Shown: in pieces, positions 32,655-44,149 of the stretch
Layout of the letters: every line of letters begins with the position of its first letter
Numbering within the stretch: the stretch's first letter is position 1
From: Patellaria atrata CBS 101060
Taxonomy: Eukaryota > Ascomycota > Dothideomycetes > Patellariales > Patellariaceae
Length of the DNA: 64,000 nucleotides
Reading direction: 5' to 3'
Assembly (NCBI GenBank): GCA_010093705.1
Contig: MU006106.1
Location: forward strand, 275,086-339,085
Position numbers and translations under genes: made by a program
Notes under the pieces: generated by a model
Databases searched by the model: none
The model's input: the letters and a program-made list of their open reading frames with translations, nothing else
Told to the model about the DNA's origin: nothing

Positions 32655-34910
32655 TTATATTATTGTTACCGTCTTTACCGGCCAGGGTAAGTAAGACTGA
32701 GTCGGGTTCTTCTGCCACTCCTCGCGAGAAGGTAACATAGCCGATCCAACGCGCCGATACATCTCTACACCTTCAGAGAAGGGAAGAGGTTCCAGAACTA
32801 AGACCCACGTTGTGCGATTGTTACAGATTTGCAGATAGGCCAACTCATACTGTGGATCCTGGCCCTCATTTTCAAAGAGGCTTTCTTCGCCGAGGTAAAC
32901 TTCGTTCCAGTAAATTCTCCTCCGAGGGAAAATAAGCAGCCTTCCTTGTTGCAACTCTACTTCGAAGTTGTCCTTGTGGATGTTGCTGACTCTATAGCAA
33001 TCATAGAACCAATATGGGATGTTCCGGGTTGAGACCTTCAAAAGGGGGCCTTCGATTGTGATGCTCCCTGACGTTACACGACCGAAGCTATCATCGTCGA
33101 TATTCTTGACCGAGATGTCAATAATTTTCGTAGTGGGTTTGCCCTCGTATTGCCATCGTAGCATATGAATTGAAGGGCGTCGATAATACCCGAAATCCCA
33201 AGGATCATACGTCGATGTACTATGCTCAAGTGCAGCCCAGCTCCAAGATGGTGCCACGTATGTAATATATCTCTTTGCTCCTGGTCCAACCGGTTTCCAT
33301 AGTAGTTCAACGTGAATATGCTCTAGCCACAAACCCCCTTTGTACTTGAAACCAGTGATTTGTTGGACCTCCCGGGCGATACCTGATATGGCAGGAAATC
33401 TGTCTTCGCCGAAAGTGATATTTCGTGAAGTAAAGTCGTTCAGGTGCTTTTCCCACAGCTCAAGCGCTTGTATTTCGTCCTTACGTTTTAAAGAAAATAG
33501 ATTTGGTTCTACCTCGACCCCGTTGATGGCGATTTCATGGGCGTTTGCACCATCCATATTTAGAGCACGAAAGTTGTTGATGAATGGAATCTTTTCGCTC
33601 CATATGGCCTCCCTACACTTCCAAGACACTTGAGCTTTAGCAAATCTCAAGACTCGAGAGGACAGTATTGATTCGTGTAAAGCCCAGGCCCGTTGACTGA
33701 GAGGTCCAGCAGGTTTTTTCAACGGTCCATAGTTGTAATAGCCGCAGTGGATAGTTCCAATCGCTCCATTTCTCTTGCTCTTGCAATCGATCCGAACAAG
33801 GGATTCCTCAGCTGACACTGGCTCTCTGCATAAGTTTGAGCTTGCAAAGATGCCGCAATGGCTATTCGGAGCCTCATCAGCTGCGATTGTAAGCACAGAG
33901 TTCCTATAGATGTAGCCCATGTTTGCGGATTCTTTTCTCCAATCTTCAGCCGAATCCTGAATTATGCAGAGTGAATCGATCCACAGGTACTGGTAGCCAA
34001 ACCTGCGGGTTATTTCGATAGCATCTCTGAATAGTTCTGGCAACTCAGTCCATCGTAACTCCCGACAATGATCATCCAAAGAAATGAGCTCCGTTTTGAT
34101 GGGCTGCATCCCACCCCAGCAATGGCTTAGTGCAACCCACCTCCCTCGCGCGCCGCCTGAAAGCGTGAGAGCTGCGCTCCCATCATCGCCTAACCGGATG
34201 ACTCGAGTTGGTAACACTGGTGGAAGCGTTGGGTAGCATTTACTGTGTTTCTGTTCGCAGATATTGCTCCATGTTTTGAATAAGTCAAACGATGCCTCAG
34301 AGGATATGTCCTTGTGGATAGGTCGTGCAACGATTAGACTAAAGATTGGATCATCTGAGAGCCAGCAAGACTTGATTAGCTTAAGAGCTACAACGCAACT
34401 TTCAAGTGCTCCTTTCGTCTTACCATTTGTTGTGCATACATCAAGTGATGCTATATCTGCGTCGTTTATTAGGTCCTTTTGACCCCACTGTTTCCAATTC
34501 AAAGTTGGCGGATCATTACGGAGAGTAACTGTGATCCCCCTGTTACTGGAATGCTGCGTATCAACATTTCTTCTACCCCTTATCCTTCGCTCCTTGACAT
34601 GGTTACAGATGACCTGGCAGAGCTCACACCCGCCTTTCATCGCTGAATCCTGAATATCGGCAAAGCTCATATGGTGGTCAATTCCACATTCAGTGATTCT
34701 GTCAAAGTCTAGGAGCTTGCAAAACCTGCAAAGCTTAGCGGTCGATGGATTGTATACTACCGGGAAAGGGCTTCTTCGCTCCATTACAGGGTTATGTTCT
34801 CTTTCCCTTATTGCGGGTTTATTGTCCTGTGTCCCCGAGCTGTTTTGAAATGGTTTTAACCCTTGGATAATGGTGGTTCCCCCCCGTTCAGTGGAGTTCT
34901 GATGGCCCAT
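32655..34910 (-). CDS. HET-domain protein (heterokaryon incompatibility type)
   Basis: Large intronless HET protein of 751 aa from the first ATG at 34910 (the open frame extends 11 codons further upstream without an ATG). The N-terminal part has CRFCKLLDFD and GCELCQVICNH, cysteine pairs often seen before the HET domain. The HET domain itself (about residues 250-410) shows all three blocks: WVALSHCWGG, YQYLWIDSLCIIQD, and a later GPLSQRAWALHESILSSRVL. The C-terminal ~300 residues are the usual variable region. HET proteins trigger cell death after fusion of unlike hyphae; many are orphans with no known partner, and this one has no NACHT, STAND or ankyrin partner next to it. No break is seen, so it may be functional. 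Confidence 0.93.
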   Translation of the reverse strand: MGHQNSTERGGTTIIQGLKPFQNSSGTQDNKPAIREREHNPVMERRSPFPVVYNPSTAKLCRFCKLLDFDRITECGIDHHMSFADIQDSAMKGGCELCQVICNHVKERRIRGRRNVDTQHSSNRGITVTLRNDPPTLNWKQWGQKDLINDADIASLDVCTTNGKTKGALESCVVALKLIKSCWLSDDPIFSLIVARPIHKDISSEASFDLFKTWSNICEQKHSKCYPTLPPVLPTRVIRLGDDGSAALTLSGGARGRWVALSHCWGGMQPIKTELISLDDHCRELRWTELPELFRDAIEITRRFGYQYLWIDSLCIIQDSAEDWRKESANMGYIYRNSVLTIAADEAPNSHCGIFASSNLCREPVSAEESLVRIDCKSKRNGAIGTIHCGYYNYGPLKKPAGPLSQRAWALHESILSSRVLRFAKAQVSWKCREAIWSEKIPFINNFRALNMDGANAHEIAINGVEVEPNLFSLKRKDEIQALELWEKHLNDFTSRNITFGEDRFPAISGIAREVQQITGFKYKGGLWLEHIHVELLWKPVGPGAKRYITYVAPSWSWAALEHSTSTYDPWDFGYYRRPSIHMLRWQYEGKPTTKIIDISVKNIDDDSFGRVTSGSITIEGPLLKVSTRNIPYWFYDCYRVSNIHKDNFEVELQQGRLLIFPRRRIYWNEVYLGEESLFENEGQDPQYELAYLQICNNRTTWVLVLEPLPFSEGVEMYRRVGSAMLPSREEWQKNPTQSYLPWPVKTVTII

Positions 34911-35676
34911 TCTCGTTGTTGGTGCTCTACTATTATTTTCCAAGAGTCGGATAGAGTAAAACAGTTAGCGTTCCAGAGCGTCACACTAAAGACAGTGGTT
35001 GACTCCAATGTTAGGTAACTTATAATCAATCTCTCGTCTCTCACGGGGCTGGGATCCACAACAAGAGCTGGAACAAGTCCCAGCTAAGTCTGGAGATTAA
35101 TGGAAGTGCCCTTTGAAAGTTTTACTACTAACACTAATATGGTCTTAGATTATACTGTAGAGAGCATGAGTACGAAATTCGGACGTTTGATGTTACAGCA
35201 CTCTTGCTTTCGATCTACGACACAACCTGAGATAGAAGGCTGATATTGGTCCAAGCTTCTCTCAGCTCATACTGTACTACAGTACGAGCCCAAGGTAGAC
35301 TTGCAATGGCTAGGTAGACCCGTTGATTCTCTTGCACGATCGAGTCGCTTTTCGATGTTCAGTTAAAGAAGGACTCGAGAACGTGAATAGAAGCTCGTTT
35401 CCGCCATCGAGGCCGTTGTTTGGAAAAACGAACATGACAATAGGCGTAAACTTACTCTAATAGTTGAATTCGTCGATATCTCTAATAGTAAACAATCATA
35501 TTGATACCCATAATAAATACCAACGTAGAGTCGTCCAAATATCAAGCAACCATTCCCTAACTCCGTATTCCATCCGACAACGCCACCCAACTCGCACAAG
35601 TAATGAAAAAACGAACGCTAAATAAATTACCCACATCGAGCGCCCGCTTTCTCTATGAATTCAGTAATAACTCACT
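34911..35676. other. Intergenic, HET promoter side
   Basis: 766 bases between the HET gene and the RecQ gene's 3' end. No ORF, repeat or RNA feature that I can support. Confidence 0.5.
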
Positions 35677-38600
35677 TTAAACTATACGTCGGGGCATCGC
35701 AGTAATACCACCACCGCCACCACCGCGCCTCGCATTCCCATAACCACGAGACCCAGCTCCACTGCCACCACCCGACGTCCGTTTCTTTGACGTCCGTTTC
35801 GCGACTCCATCGCCGCTCGATCGTTTCCCCTTCCCTCCCTTCTTGTAAACGTAGGATCTGGGATTCCACTTCTTACCTCCGCTTCCGACACGTCCACCAC
35901 CCCGGGCATTTGCACGAGGTGTCTGTTTAGCCGTATTCTCAGATTCCGCTTGCGTGAACCTTGAGTTGAACTCAGTGACTTCCGCTGAGGGCATGAAATA
36001 CTGGCTTGATTCTCCAACGGCTGATTCCGCAGAGTCGAAGGCATCGGAGCCGAATTCATCCTCGCTCTCCTCCTCCTCCTCGTCTGCTTCCTCTTCGGAA
36101 TCGCTGCTGAGTACAATGACGTGTTCGTGGTTGGGGTCCTGGGGTAGATTACAATGCATGGCAGCGATGTAGTCTGCTTCGTAGTCTTTGACCATATCTC
36201 GAAACGGTTTCCCGTAGCGCTGTACCTTTTCTGGATTGACGCCCTCGATAGAGAGCATCTCTTCCTCCGTTTTGGTCCAGTGTATTATCATTCTACGGAG
36301 AATAGTGTTGGTGAATGGTACTTCACGTAAGTTCTTCTTATGCAAAATATCTTTGCATTTCTTCTCTGCCTCTATGACGAAGTTCTCCACAAAGTCTTTG
36401 TGAATGGGTTCCACTTGTTCCATTTCCTCATTAATGGTGATTGGTGGTCCGAGATGCGTTTGTGTGGCTTTTCGGCGAGTCTGACGCTCCCGCACCGGTT
36501 CAAAACCATCGGACTCATCATCATCATCATCGTTGATATCGTTACCAACAACGAACGAGTCCATTCCGTAACCATTAGAATGCATCCCTTCATAGACCTC
36601 TTCACTATTGCGTGCTTTCCGTCTGCGAGAGGCCGCCTGTACAGGAGAGGATACGTTTGTCGAGATAGGATAGCTTTCTTTCGCTGCCGCAACACCCGTG
36701 CCTGATTTCTTTTTCGTCTTTTTGACTTCGGGTTTTGTTTTCTTGGTCGGTTTTGAGGGAGACATCCGTACCTGTAGTTCCAGACGCCGCTGTCCGTTCA
36801 TAAAATCTTTACATTTCTTCCCGAGCTATATGTAATTAGTATACACTCATGGGTAGATTATCTCTCATGACTTACCTTCACATATTGATTCGCAAACCCG
36901 TTTCCCTTGTTCACGACTGTACTTTCTTCCACCGCATCTTCGCTCACTAGGCGATAAAATAAGCGATCAATATTGCCACGATCAATGTCTGCACCAGCTC
37001 CAAAATGCACATGATTCACAAGGTTGTCTATATCCTTCCGTTTAACCTTTACACCACGGAAAATATCAATGCAATGTATTAGCGTAGCCTTCTTATCAGC
37101 CAAGTCTCGGACGAGCTCGAGTGCCTTAATTGCATAATCGGTGAAGTCTTGGTTTTGGAAGGACGAGGTAGAATTGCAGTTGTCACAAGTCTTTTTACAA
37201 CCGGATGCGTGGAAAGATTCGTTGAAGTAATTGAGCACTTGGACACGCCTGCAATCGCTCCGGTTCTCACAGAACTGTACAACATTCCTGAGCATTCCAA
37301 GCTGTCTTGCTTTTTGCTCCCAGTCTCCCTCCCCTTCAGCGATCATGCGTTTGATGATATTTGCATCTTGATATCCATAGAACAGGTAACAACCGGAACA
37401 TTGATTGTCACGACCCGCACGGCCTGTCTCCTGGTAATAGCCCTCCAAGCTCTTGGGTAAGCTGTGGTGGATGACAAACCGTACGTCCGGTTTATCGATC
37501 CCCATGCCAAAGGCGATTGTAGCGACTATGACGTGATATATTCCCTTCTGCCATTTGGTTTGGACTTGCTGTTTTTCCTCGGACTCCATGCCAGCGTGAT
37601 AATGATGAGCCGAGATTCCGTACTGCTCCCGTAATTTCGTTGCCACAGTCTCGCACTTTTTACGTGACAAACAATACACTATACCGCACTTGTTTTGATA
37701 GTTGCTGTTGATGATCTCTGCTATGCTTTCGAGGTCGCTCTTCCCTTTACCCTTTTGACGCACCTCGTAACTTAAGTTGGGCCGATTGAAACTCTGATTA
37801 AAAACCTTGCATCCTGATATGTGCAGATTGTGCATAACATCAATCTTCACATTCTCCGTGGCTGTTGCAGTAAGAGCCATAACGGGCACACCGGGAAATT
37901 GTTGTCTGACTCCACCCAATGCTTTGTAATCGGGGCGGAAATCATGGCCCCACTGGCTGACACAATGAGCTTCGTCTATAACAATTCTCGCCAAACGATT
38001 TCGTCTATGCAAGTTCTTGAATGCGTCGATCATGGTTTTGTTCTTACTTAGCATCTCGGGGGTAACATAAAGGACCTGAATGAATTTCTCAACCTGGGAT
38101 TCACGCAGACCCGACATGATCTGCTGACGTTGTCCTGGGCTGGACTCTCCGTTCAGGTTGAACGCCTGGATATGAAGCTTCTGCAAATGATGTACTTGAT
38201 CGACCATTAAGCTTAGCAGTGGTGAAACTACAATTGTCACGCCTCGGGTTTTGCCAGATGTGATGATCGATGGAAGTTGATAACATAATGATTTCCCGCC
38301 GCCAGTAGGCATGAGTACGAAAACGTCATCCCCAGCTAGTGTCGCATTGATAGCATCAAGTTGATGCTTTCTGAATCCTTTCAAATGGAAGCGATTTTTC
38401 ATCGCCGATTTAACATCTTGAGACCACGGGAAGCTTAAAGCGTCGGGCGCAACTGTCGAATATCTCTTCGATTTTCGAGGAGTAGTATCTTTGGACATAT
38501 TCGTCAGAGGTTGACGATTACCCGTAGTTTCCCGAAGAGCATTTCGGGGACTCGTGCTCCAATCATTCGTCCGAACAGTATTGATATTCTCCCAATTTTC

Positions 38601-40775
38601 AGCAGCACCCCAAAGGTCCTCGTCTTCATCGAAATAATTCTCCATAGGCTCTTCATCGTCTATGAAAGGCGGAGGAGTCCCCATAACGTTGCTAAAGAGA
38701 CCGTTCTCATTTTCCTCACCAAAGTAATTCTTTTGGGGCTCTGTGGAGGGAATGGGATCATGAAAGTCAGAGTTTGTACTGTAGCAACTGGTGGCCCGAG
38801 TGTGTTTCACCGCATTGACATGGCTCTTTGGTTCAGAACTAGTGGTTATCGATTGCTCGTTCTTTTGATATCCCTCACTGGTTTCTGAGTGGCGATGAAA
38901 CTGCGTCTGGGGCACTGTGTTTGACTCTAGTGTACGTCCTACCACATTCCTATGGGTGGCCGGAGTGGCTTGCGTTGAGCATACCACGATTTGTGATTTG
39001 GGGACCGGGATGAGTCGGCCATATCCATTAAGGAGGCCAGCGGTTCGAAGTAAGCCCAAAATTTCTAATTTCATTGGAATAACACGTTGATTGTTGGCTG
39101 TGATATTGCTCGTTAGTTTTTTAACTTCCTGAGGATCGTTGCTTTCGACGATAACCTGGACGAGTGAATTCGAAAGTTGTTGTTCCGTGGCAATTGCTTG
39201 ACGATATGGTTCTTGAATTTCAAGTAGTCGTTTCAGGGTTTCGCGTTTTGCTCTCAGAACATCGACTTCAGCCGTTATTTCTGTGGGCAAGCAGCCATTT
39301 GATTTCAGCATCGCAACTGCGGCTCGTGACCGCGCGTCTGCCTCATTGATAACGTTGTCTATATGATTTTCAAGATAAGAGTTCGGTAAGTTATTGAGTT
39401 CATCGATAATACCTTCCTCTTCGTCACTGATTGGTGGAAGAGATGATGAAGAGGATGATGAGGGCCCGAGCTGTGAATCAGGCACTGACGGAGTGCGTTC
39501 CATAGCTAATGATTGATCTGAAGTATGTTTTACTTTTTTTGTCGCATCCGCAGAGCTATACAAGGGAAGCGATCTTGATACATCAGTATGCGTCCCTTTT
39601 GATATGGCGCTCAATTCATTGAGTGATTCGTTCTGTATCTCGATGGAAGTGCTGTTAGTATATTTCTTAAGCTTGGGACTCCCTCTAGAGTCTGTATTGA
39701 AAGGGTCTTCTTCTTCTTCATCGGAATCGGCAACAACGCGCCGCCGTGATGTACTCGGTTTGAACTTGTACTGGTATTTAGGTGTACTTTGCTCCCTTAC
39801 CGTCTTTTTTGGAAGGGACTTGGTGTCAATTCGGGAGACTGTTTCTTCGCGAGCGTAGGGTCTGTTCGCCTTTTCCCCACTGGTGTTACTCATGACTCTC
39901 TCACTTCTCGCTTCAGTTCCGCCGCCGGTGCCGGTAACGGTATAGTCTTCATTGTCAACAATGAAATCATCCTCAGCAAACATCATCAATTGCATTGGGA
40001 TAGGAGCAACATGCACTTCTCTTGATTGAGATTTGTTTGGACTGGGACGGTGAACCAGTGTCGAGTAAGGCGGTGGCGGGTCCGATAAGACATCGTCAAT
40101 GGATATGAATCCTGAATTCTCTACCATAGCAGCAGGACGTCCAGTTTTACGAGGCGGAGAATAGACTGGATCATATATATCAGCACGATATTCTGCACTT
40201 TTCCGCTTTTTGCCATTCGATGTTTTATTGGGAGAACCCTTGGTACCCTCTTTCCCTTGCTCTTGTGAACTACTGGCGAGGTCGATTGCCTCGATATCCT
40301 GAAGAGAGAATTTCTGGGATGAGGATAATTTTGGAGATTTGGCGTAGCTCCGATTAAGTGATGGCGAAGGGACGGGCTGATTTGAAGATAAGTCCGGAAC
40401 ACGGCGTGGTTTCGTATGTGACGGTTCTATTTGGGAGAATAGCTTCGTTCTGGATGAAGTCGGAGGTGAGCGAAGTCGTGCCATATTCGAAGATACGTTT
40501 AATTTGGTGCTTGATGGTAGTGTTTTATGCTGCGTAATAATATTCGGATTTGGCTGGTTGCCGATCTCGAACGATTCGGCGGGTTGGGAAAAGGTAGGCT
40601 TCGTCTTGGACTCATGGTCTAAACTAAAATTCACAGATAATGAATCGGTTCCTGGAGGCCTAATACTCAAGGTAGTAGGAGGATTATCGCCCGGTGGAAT
40701 GCGAAATTCCGGAGAAATGAAGGGTTTGGAGGATAAGAACCAGTTCAACTGTGTCGTCAAATTATTGATAGTCAT
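35677..40775 (-). CDS. QDE3: RecQ DNA helicase (QDE-3 / Sgs1 / BLM type)
   Basis: Nuclear 3'-5' DNA helicase for replication-fork and recombination repair; the Neurospora orthologue QDE-3 also acts in quelling. Exons 40775-36876 and 36825-35677; the 51-base intron (GTAAGT...ATAG) joins QYVK to LGKKCKDFM, giving 1682 aa. Residues 1-~790 are a disordered serine-rich region with acidic patches. The helicase core follows: PTGGGKSLCYQLP near 822, DEAHCVSQWGHDFRPDY near 932, ALTATA, and QETGRAGRD. The RecQ-Ct region has the zinc cysteines CENRSDC and CKKTCDNC near 1170-1200. An HRDC domain (TNTILRRMI...YGKPFRDMV) is near 1435-1520. The tail is rich in glycine, arginine and serine. All key helicase residues are present. 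It starts head to head with the decarboxylase gene. Confidence 0.95.
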
Positions 40776-41105
40776 GGAGGCAACGCATGTCGTAAGTATA
40801 GGTGCTGCTACTCAAAGTGTAGAAGTCAGCACCTCTTCTTCGGACGTCGCTAGATTGTGGTGGTGATGTTGCGCCTCCAATCAGCGCGGTGTTTTGGATG
40901 ACACGACGTTCGAGTTTGCCAAGCCTCACGACGCGTCGCGGTTGAAGAACGCACGGGCCATGACCACGAAGTCAGCCTTTTCAGGGATCAAGGGGACAAT
41001 TTTTATCCGCAACATCCGCTTTGTTCGTCTTTCATTGAAGATGTTGCGAAAGTGGAAAACATTTGTACTCACATAGAGCTAGTAGTTTTGCTTCTTCCCT
41101 TCACA
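40776..41105. promoter_or_regulatory. Divergent intergenic region, RecQ / PLP decarboxylase
   Basis: 330 bases separate the two start codons and must serve both promoters. A plus-strand frame reads into the decarboxylase from 41052 without an ATG. No specific factor site recognised. Confidence 0.5.
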
Positions 41106-42802
41106 ATGCTACGACAACCTGCTGCTGAGTTCAAGTCAATATCATTCACTGAAGCAGTACTTGATCACGTATTGCCTAATCCGGACCGCGTGGAGCATGG
41201 CAGGCAAGCTCTGTATGATACGCTACTGGAAGATGGTTTAGGATTACAGCGTGCGGTTGAGCATCTTCAGCAAGATATCTTACCAGCTCTTAACAACAGC
41301 AGTCGCTCCCCAAACTATTATGGTTTCGTCACAGGAGGAGCGACTCCAGGAGGGGAATATGCGGATCACTTAGTGACAACTTACGACCAGAATTTGGGCG
41401 TACATTTACCAAATGACGGGATTGCTACGGACGTGGAGAACAAAGCTTTGATTCTACTCTGCGATTTGCTCAACCTAGACTGGAACGTTTGGAGCCACCG
41501 CACATTTACCACTGGAGCAACGGCTAGCAATGTCTTAGGACTAGCATGTGGACGGGATTTTGTAGTAAAGAAAGCAGGAGAGAAGAGTTCTTCCTCTTTT
41601 GAAGGCGTGGGAGAGAGGGGATTAATAGGCGCAATGATTACTGCTGGTTTGGAACACGTTCAGGTCCTGACGTCTGTTCCTCATTCTTCATTAAGCAAGG
41701 CAGCTAGTGTCGTAGGCATAGGACGAACTTCAGTGAAATCATCTTGCTTAGATAGCACTCCGCATCGTATTGATATGGATCGTTTAGAAGAGCAACTTCA
41801 GTCGCCTCGGACAGCTTCCATTATTGCAATATCTTGCAGTGAAGTAAATACTGGTCTCTTTGCAACGACTGGGATTGAAGAGATGCGGACGATTCGAAAT
41901 CTCGCTGATAAGTATGGTGCTTGGATACATGTGGACGGAGGTGAGCGATAAATTTTACCATAAACATGAAGATGTTCGACGACCCCTTCTCTATTGATGG
42001 GCATTTTCTAACCTTCATATTCACTCCTAACACTTTTTTGTAACTAACGAATGACAGCATTTGGCATTATGGGTAGGATTCTGTCTAGTCCAGAATATGA
42101 CGATATCATCCGTGGCTGTGCCGGCATGGAGCTCGCAGATTCTATAACAGGAGATGGACATAAGCTGCTCAATGTTGTCAGTGCATGCGATTCTTTTCAC
42201 CAAACCTTTGAACTTACCTTCACTTTGATCTTTCATAAACAGTATGATAACATCTATTACAGCCTTACGACTGCGGATTCTTTCTGTCTAAGCATCTGGA
42301 CATTGCTCAAGCTGTCTTTCAAAATCCAAATGCCGCTTACCTTAGTACGGCTCCATCGAGCATACCGTCACCACTTGATATAGGACTTGAAAACTCTCGG
42401 CGGTTCCGGGCATTACCAGTCTATGCTTCACTCTTGAGTTACGGCCGTTCGGGTTATGTCGATATGTTGAAGCGGCAAATTCAACTTGCTCGCGATGTTG
42501 CAGTATATATCTCACGTAGCGAATCCTTTGAACTTCTTGCACTCCCAGATCCGGGAGCATCTGAGTCAGAAATCGTGGCGGGAATCTTTATTATCGTGCT
42601 TTTCAGAGCTAAGGATCCTTTCCTGAACGTTAAACTGGTAAGTAGGATCAACAGTTCCCGAAAAATATACGTCTCCGGCACTTCTTGGGAGGGGAAGCCT
42701 GCTTGCAGATTCGCTGTTAGTAACTGGAAAACGGATGTCACCAGAGACCTGCCCATCATAGTGCAAGTTCTGGAAGGGGTAGTTGAGGAATCGAAGTTGT
42801 AA
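41106..42802 (+). CDS. Group II PLP-dependent decarboxylase
   Basis: Pyridoxal-5'-phosphate decarboxylase of the glutamate/aromatic amino acid decarboxylase superfamily. Exons 41106-41940, 42058-42176 and 42263-42802 give 497 aa; introns of 117 bases (GTGAGC...ACAG) and 86 bases (GTCAGT...TACAG) keep the frame. Motifs: SPNYYGFVTGGATP near residue 75, FTTGATASNVLGL near 140 (phosphate binding), WIHVDGAFG with the aspartate that pairs with the pyridine nitrogen, and GDGHKLLNVPYDCG with the PLP lysine near 312. The substrate cannot be told; fungal members of this branch are annotated variously as tyrosine or diaminobutyrate decarboxylases. The ATG at 41106 is the first in frame. No biosynthetic cluster partners lie nearby. 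Confidence 0.88.
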
Positions 42803-44149
42803 AAAGAATCTCGAGGATATTCTTCAGTCAAAAGATAACCACAGTCGCACTGGGTTCTCTTCCACACTACCTATCGCATCATGTACTGACTGGACAACAC
42901 TCCGAACAACGCTACAGAACTGCAAGAGGATGTAAAGAAACAAACAATTTTCTATGTACCTATATCTTTACGTGGCACTTTCGCTCCCGAACATCTCGGT
43001 CACGTTATCAAAGATGGGCCATCAGATTATGAAATATAGAGTAGAAGAGATCTTATTATTGGGCCGAGATGATCCAGAATTTCGGACAAAACCCTCATGG
43101 GTAGCGACGGGAGATCATCAGCATCCCGTGTTGATCTCTTACAAGCATCCCTCGAGAAAGAGCCAATGAATATGAAGGTAAAGTATTGTTTTAAATCCTA
43201 ACTTAAGATGATTTTATAGACCGTAAGCAAATTCAGCCTCGCGGTACGTTCTTGTGCTGAAATTCTCAATTCATGGTTAAGGAGACGATTACAGCCAGCC
43301 ACAGTTGATATTAAGCGGTACCCAAAGGCCTAGAACCGCGTTGTCGATCTTCTACTGGATAAGGAACGTCAAGAACGTGGTGTGGCTTGCAGCGAGGATG
43401 GCTCATTTTGGATGTCTAGCCAAGCGAAGCAGAGCCCCTAACTCTTTCTGGACTCCATCTGCATCTTTCTTCATGTTCACCATCGCATTTTAATATCGTT
43501 TCATGCTGATGTCCGATTAGCATTTTCCCATACCATTAGCTCTTGAAGAGTTGCATTGGTCTAGCTGATGTTACTGCAATCTTCACCAAGTCCGTCAGTT
43601 GTTCCTAAGAATAGATTCCTTTCTAGATATCTCGAAAAATCATAGCAGCTGTAAAAGGACACTATCAACGGAATTGCACCCGTCAATAAGTCGAGAAATT
43701 ATCACAATACTTGTCTTGACCATAGAATCTTACAAGAATCTTCAATCTCCGCAAGAATTGGCGTCCAACTGTTGCTTTGGGTCGTGGCGTAGAACATTCA
43801 ACCCGCTGTAACGCCTTAAGGTGTGGCGCTTCGCTCCTTCGAGCTTGTCCACGATGTCTAGACCTATCTAAAGTTGAGAACAACGCCAGAAGAAGCATGT
43901 CAGTTGATTCTGGCTGAAGAATGGTCGGCAAGAGCGACAGTCTGCAGCATGCGGACAGCCATATCGCCAGCCGACGATGTGGGAGCGCCCAAGGAGAAGG
44001 TAGGTAACGGAGAACGCGAGAACTTGCTGGGGATACAAAAGCTTTAGGTCATCCCCTCTGGACAAGGTAGGATTGATTTTCAATCTCTCGATTTTCAGAG
44101 TCAAGTCTCCGATTTCTTGTTTCGTCGTTGTCTCCTTTCTATTTACATA
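42803..44149. other. Intergenic, no gene recognised
   Basis: 1.35 kb between the decarboxylase and the MscS-type channel. Short frames at 42954-43169, 43305-43493 and 43599-43811 show no motif. No repeat or RNA gene noticed. Confidence 0.5.

Noticed and set aside
42954-43811. Short frames downstream of the decarboxylase
   Set aside because: No recognisable motifs, separated in different frames; not distinguishable from chance.
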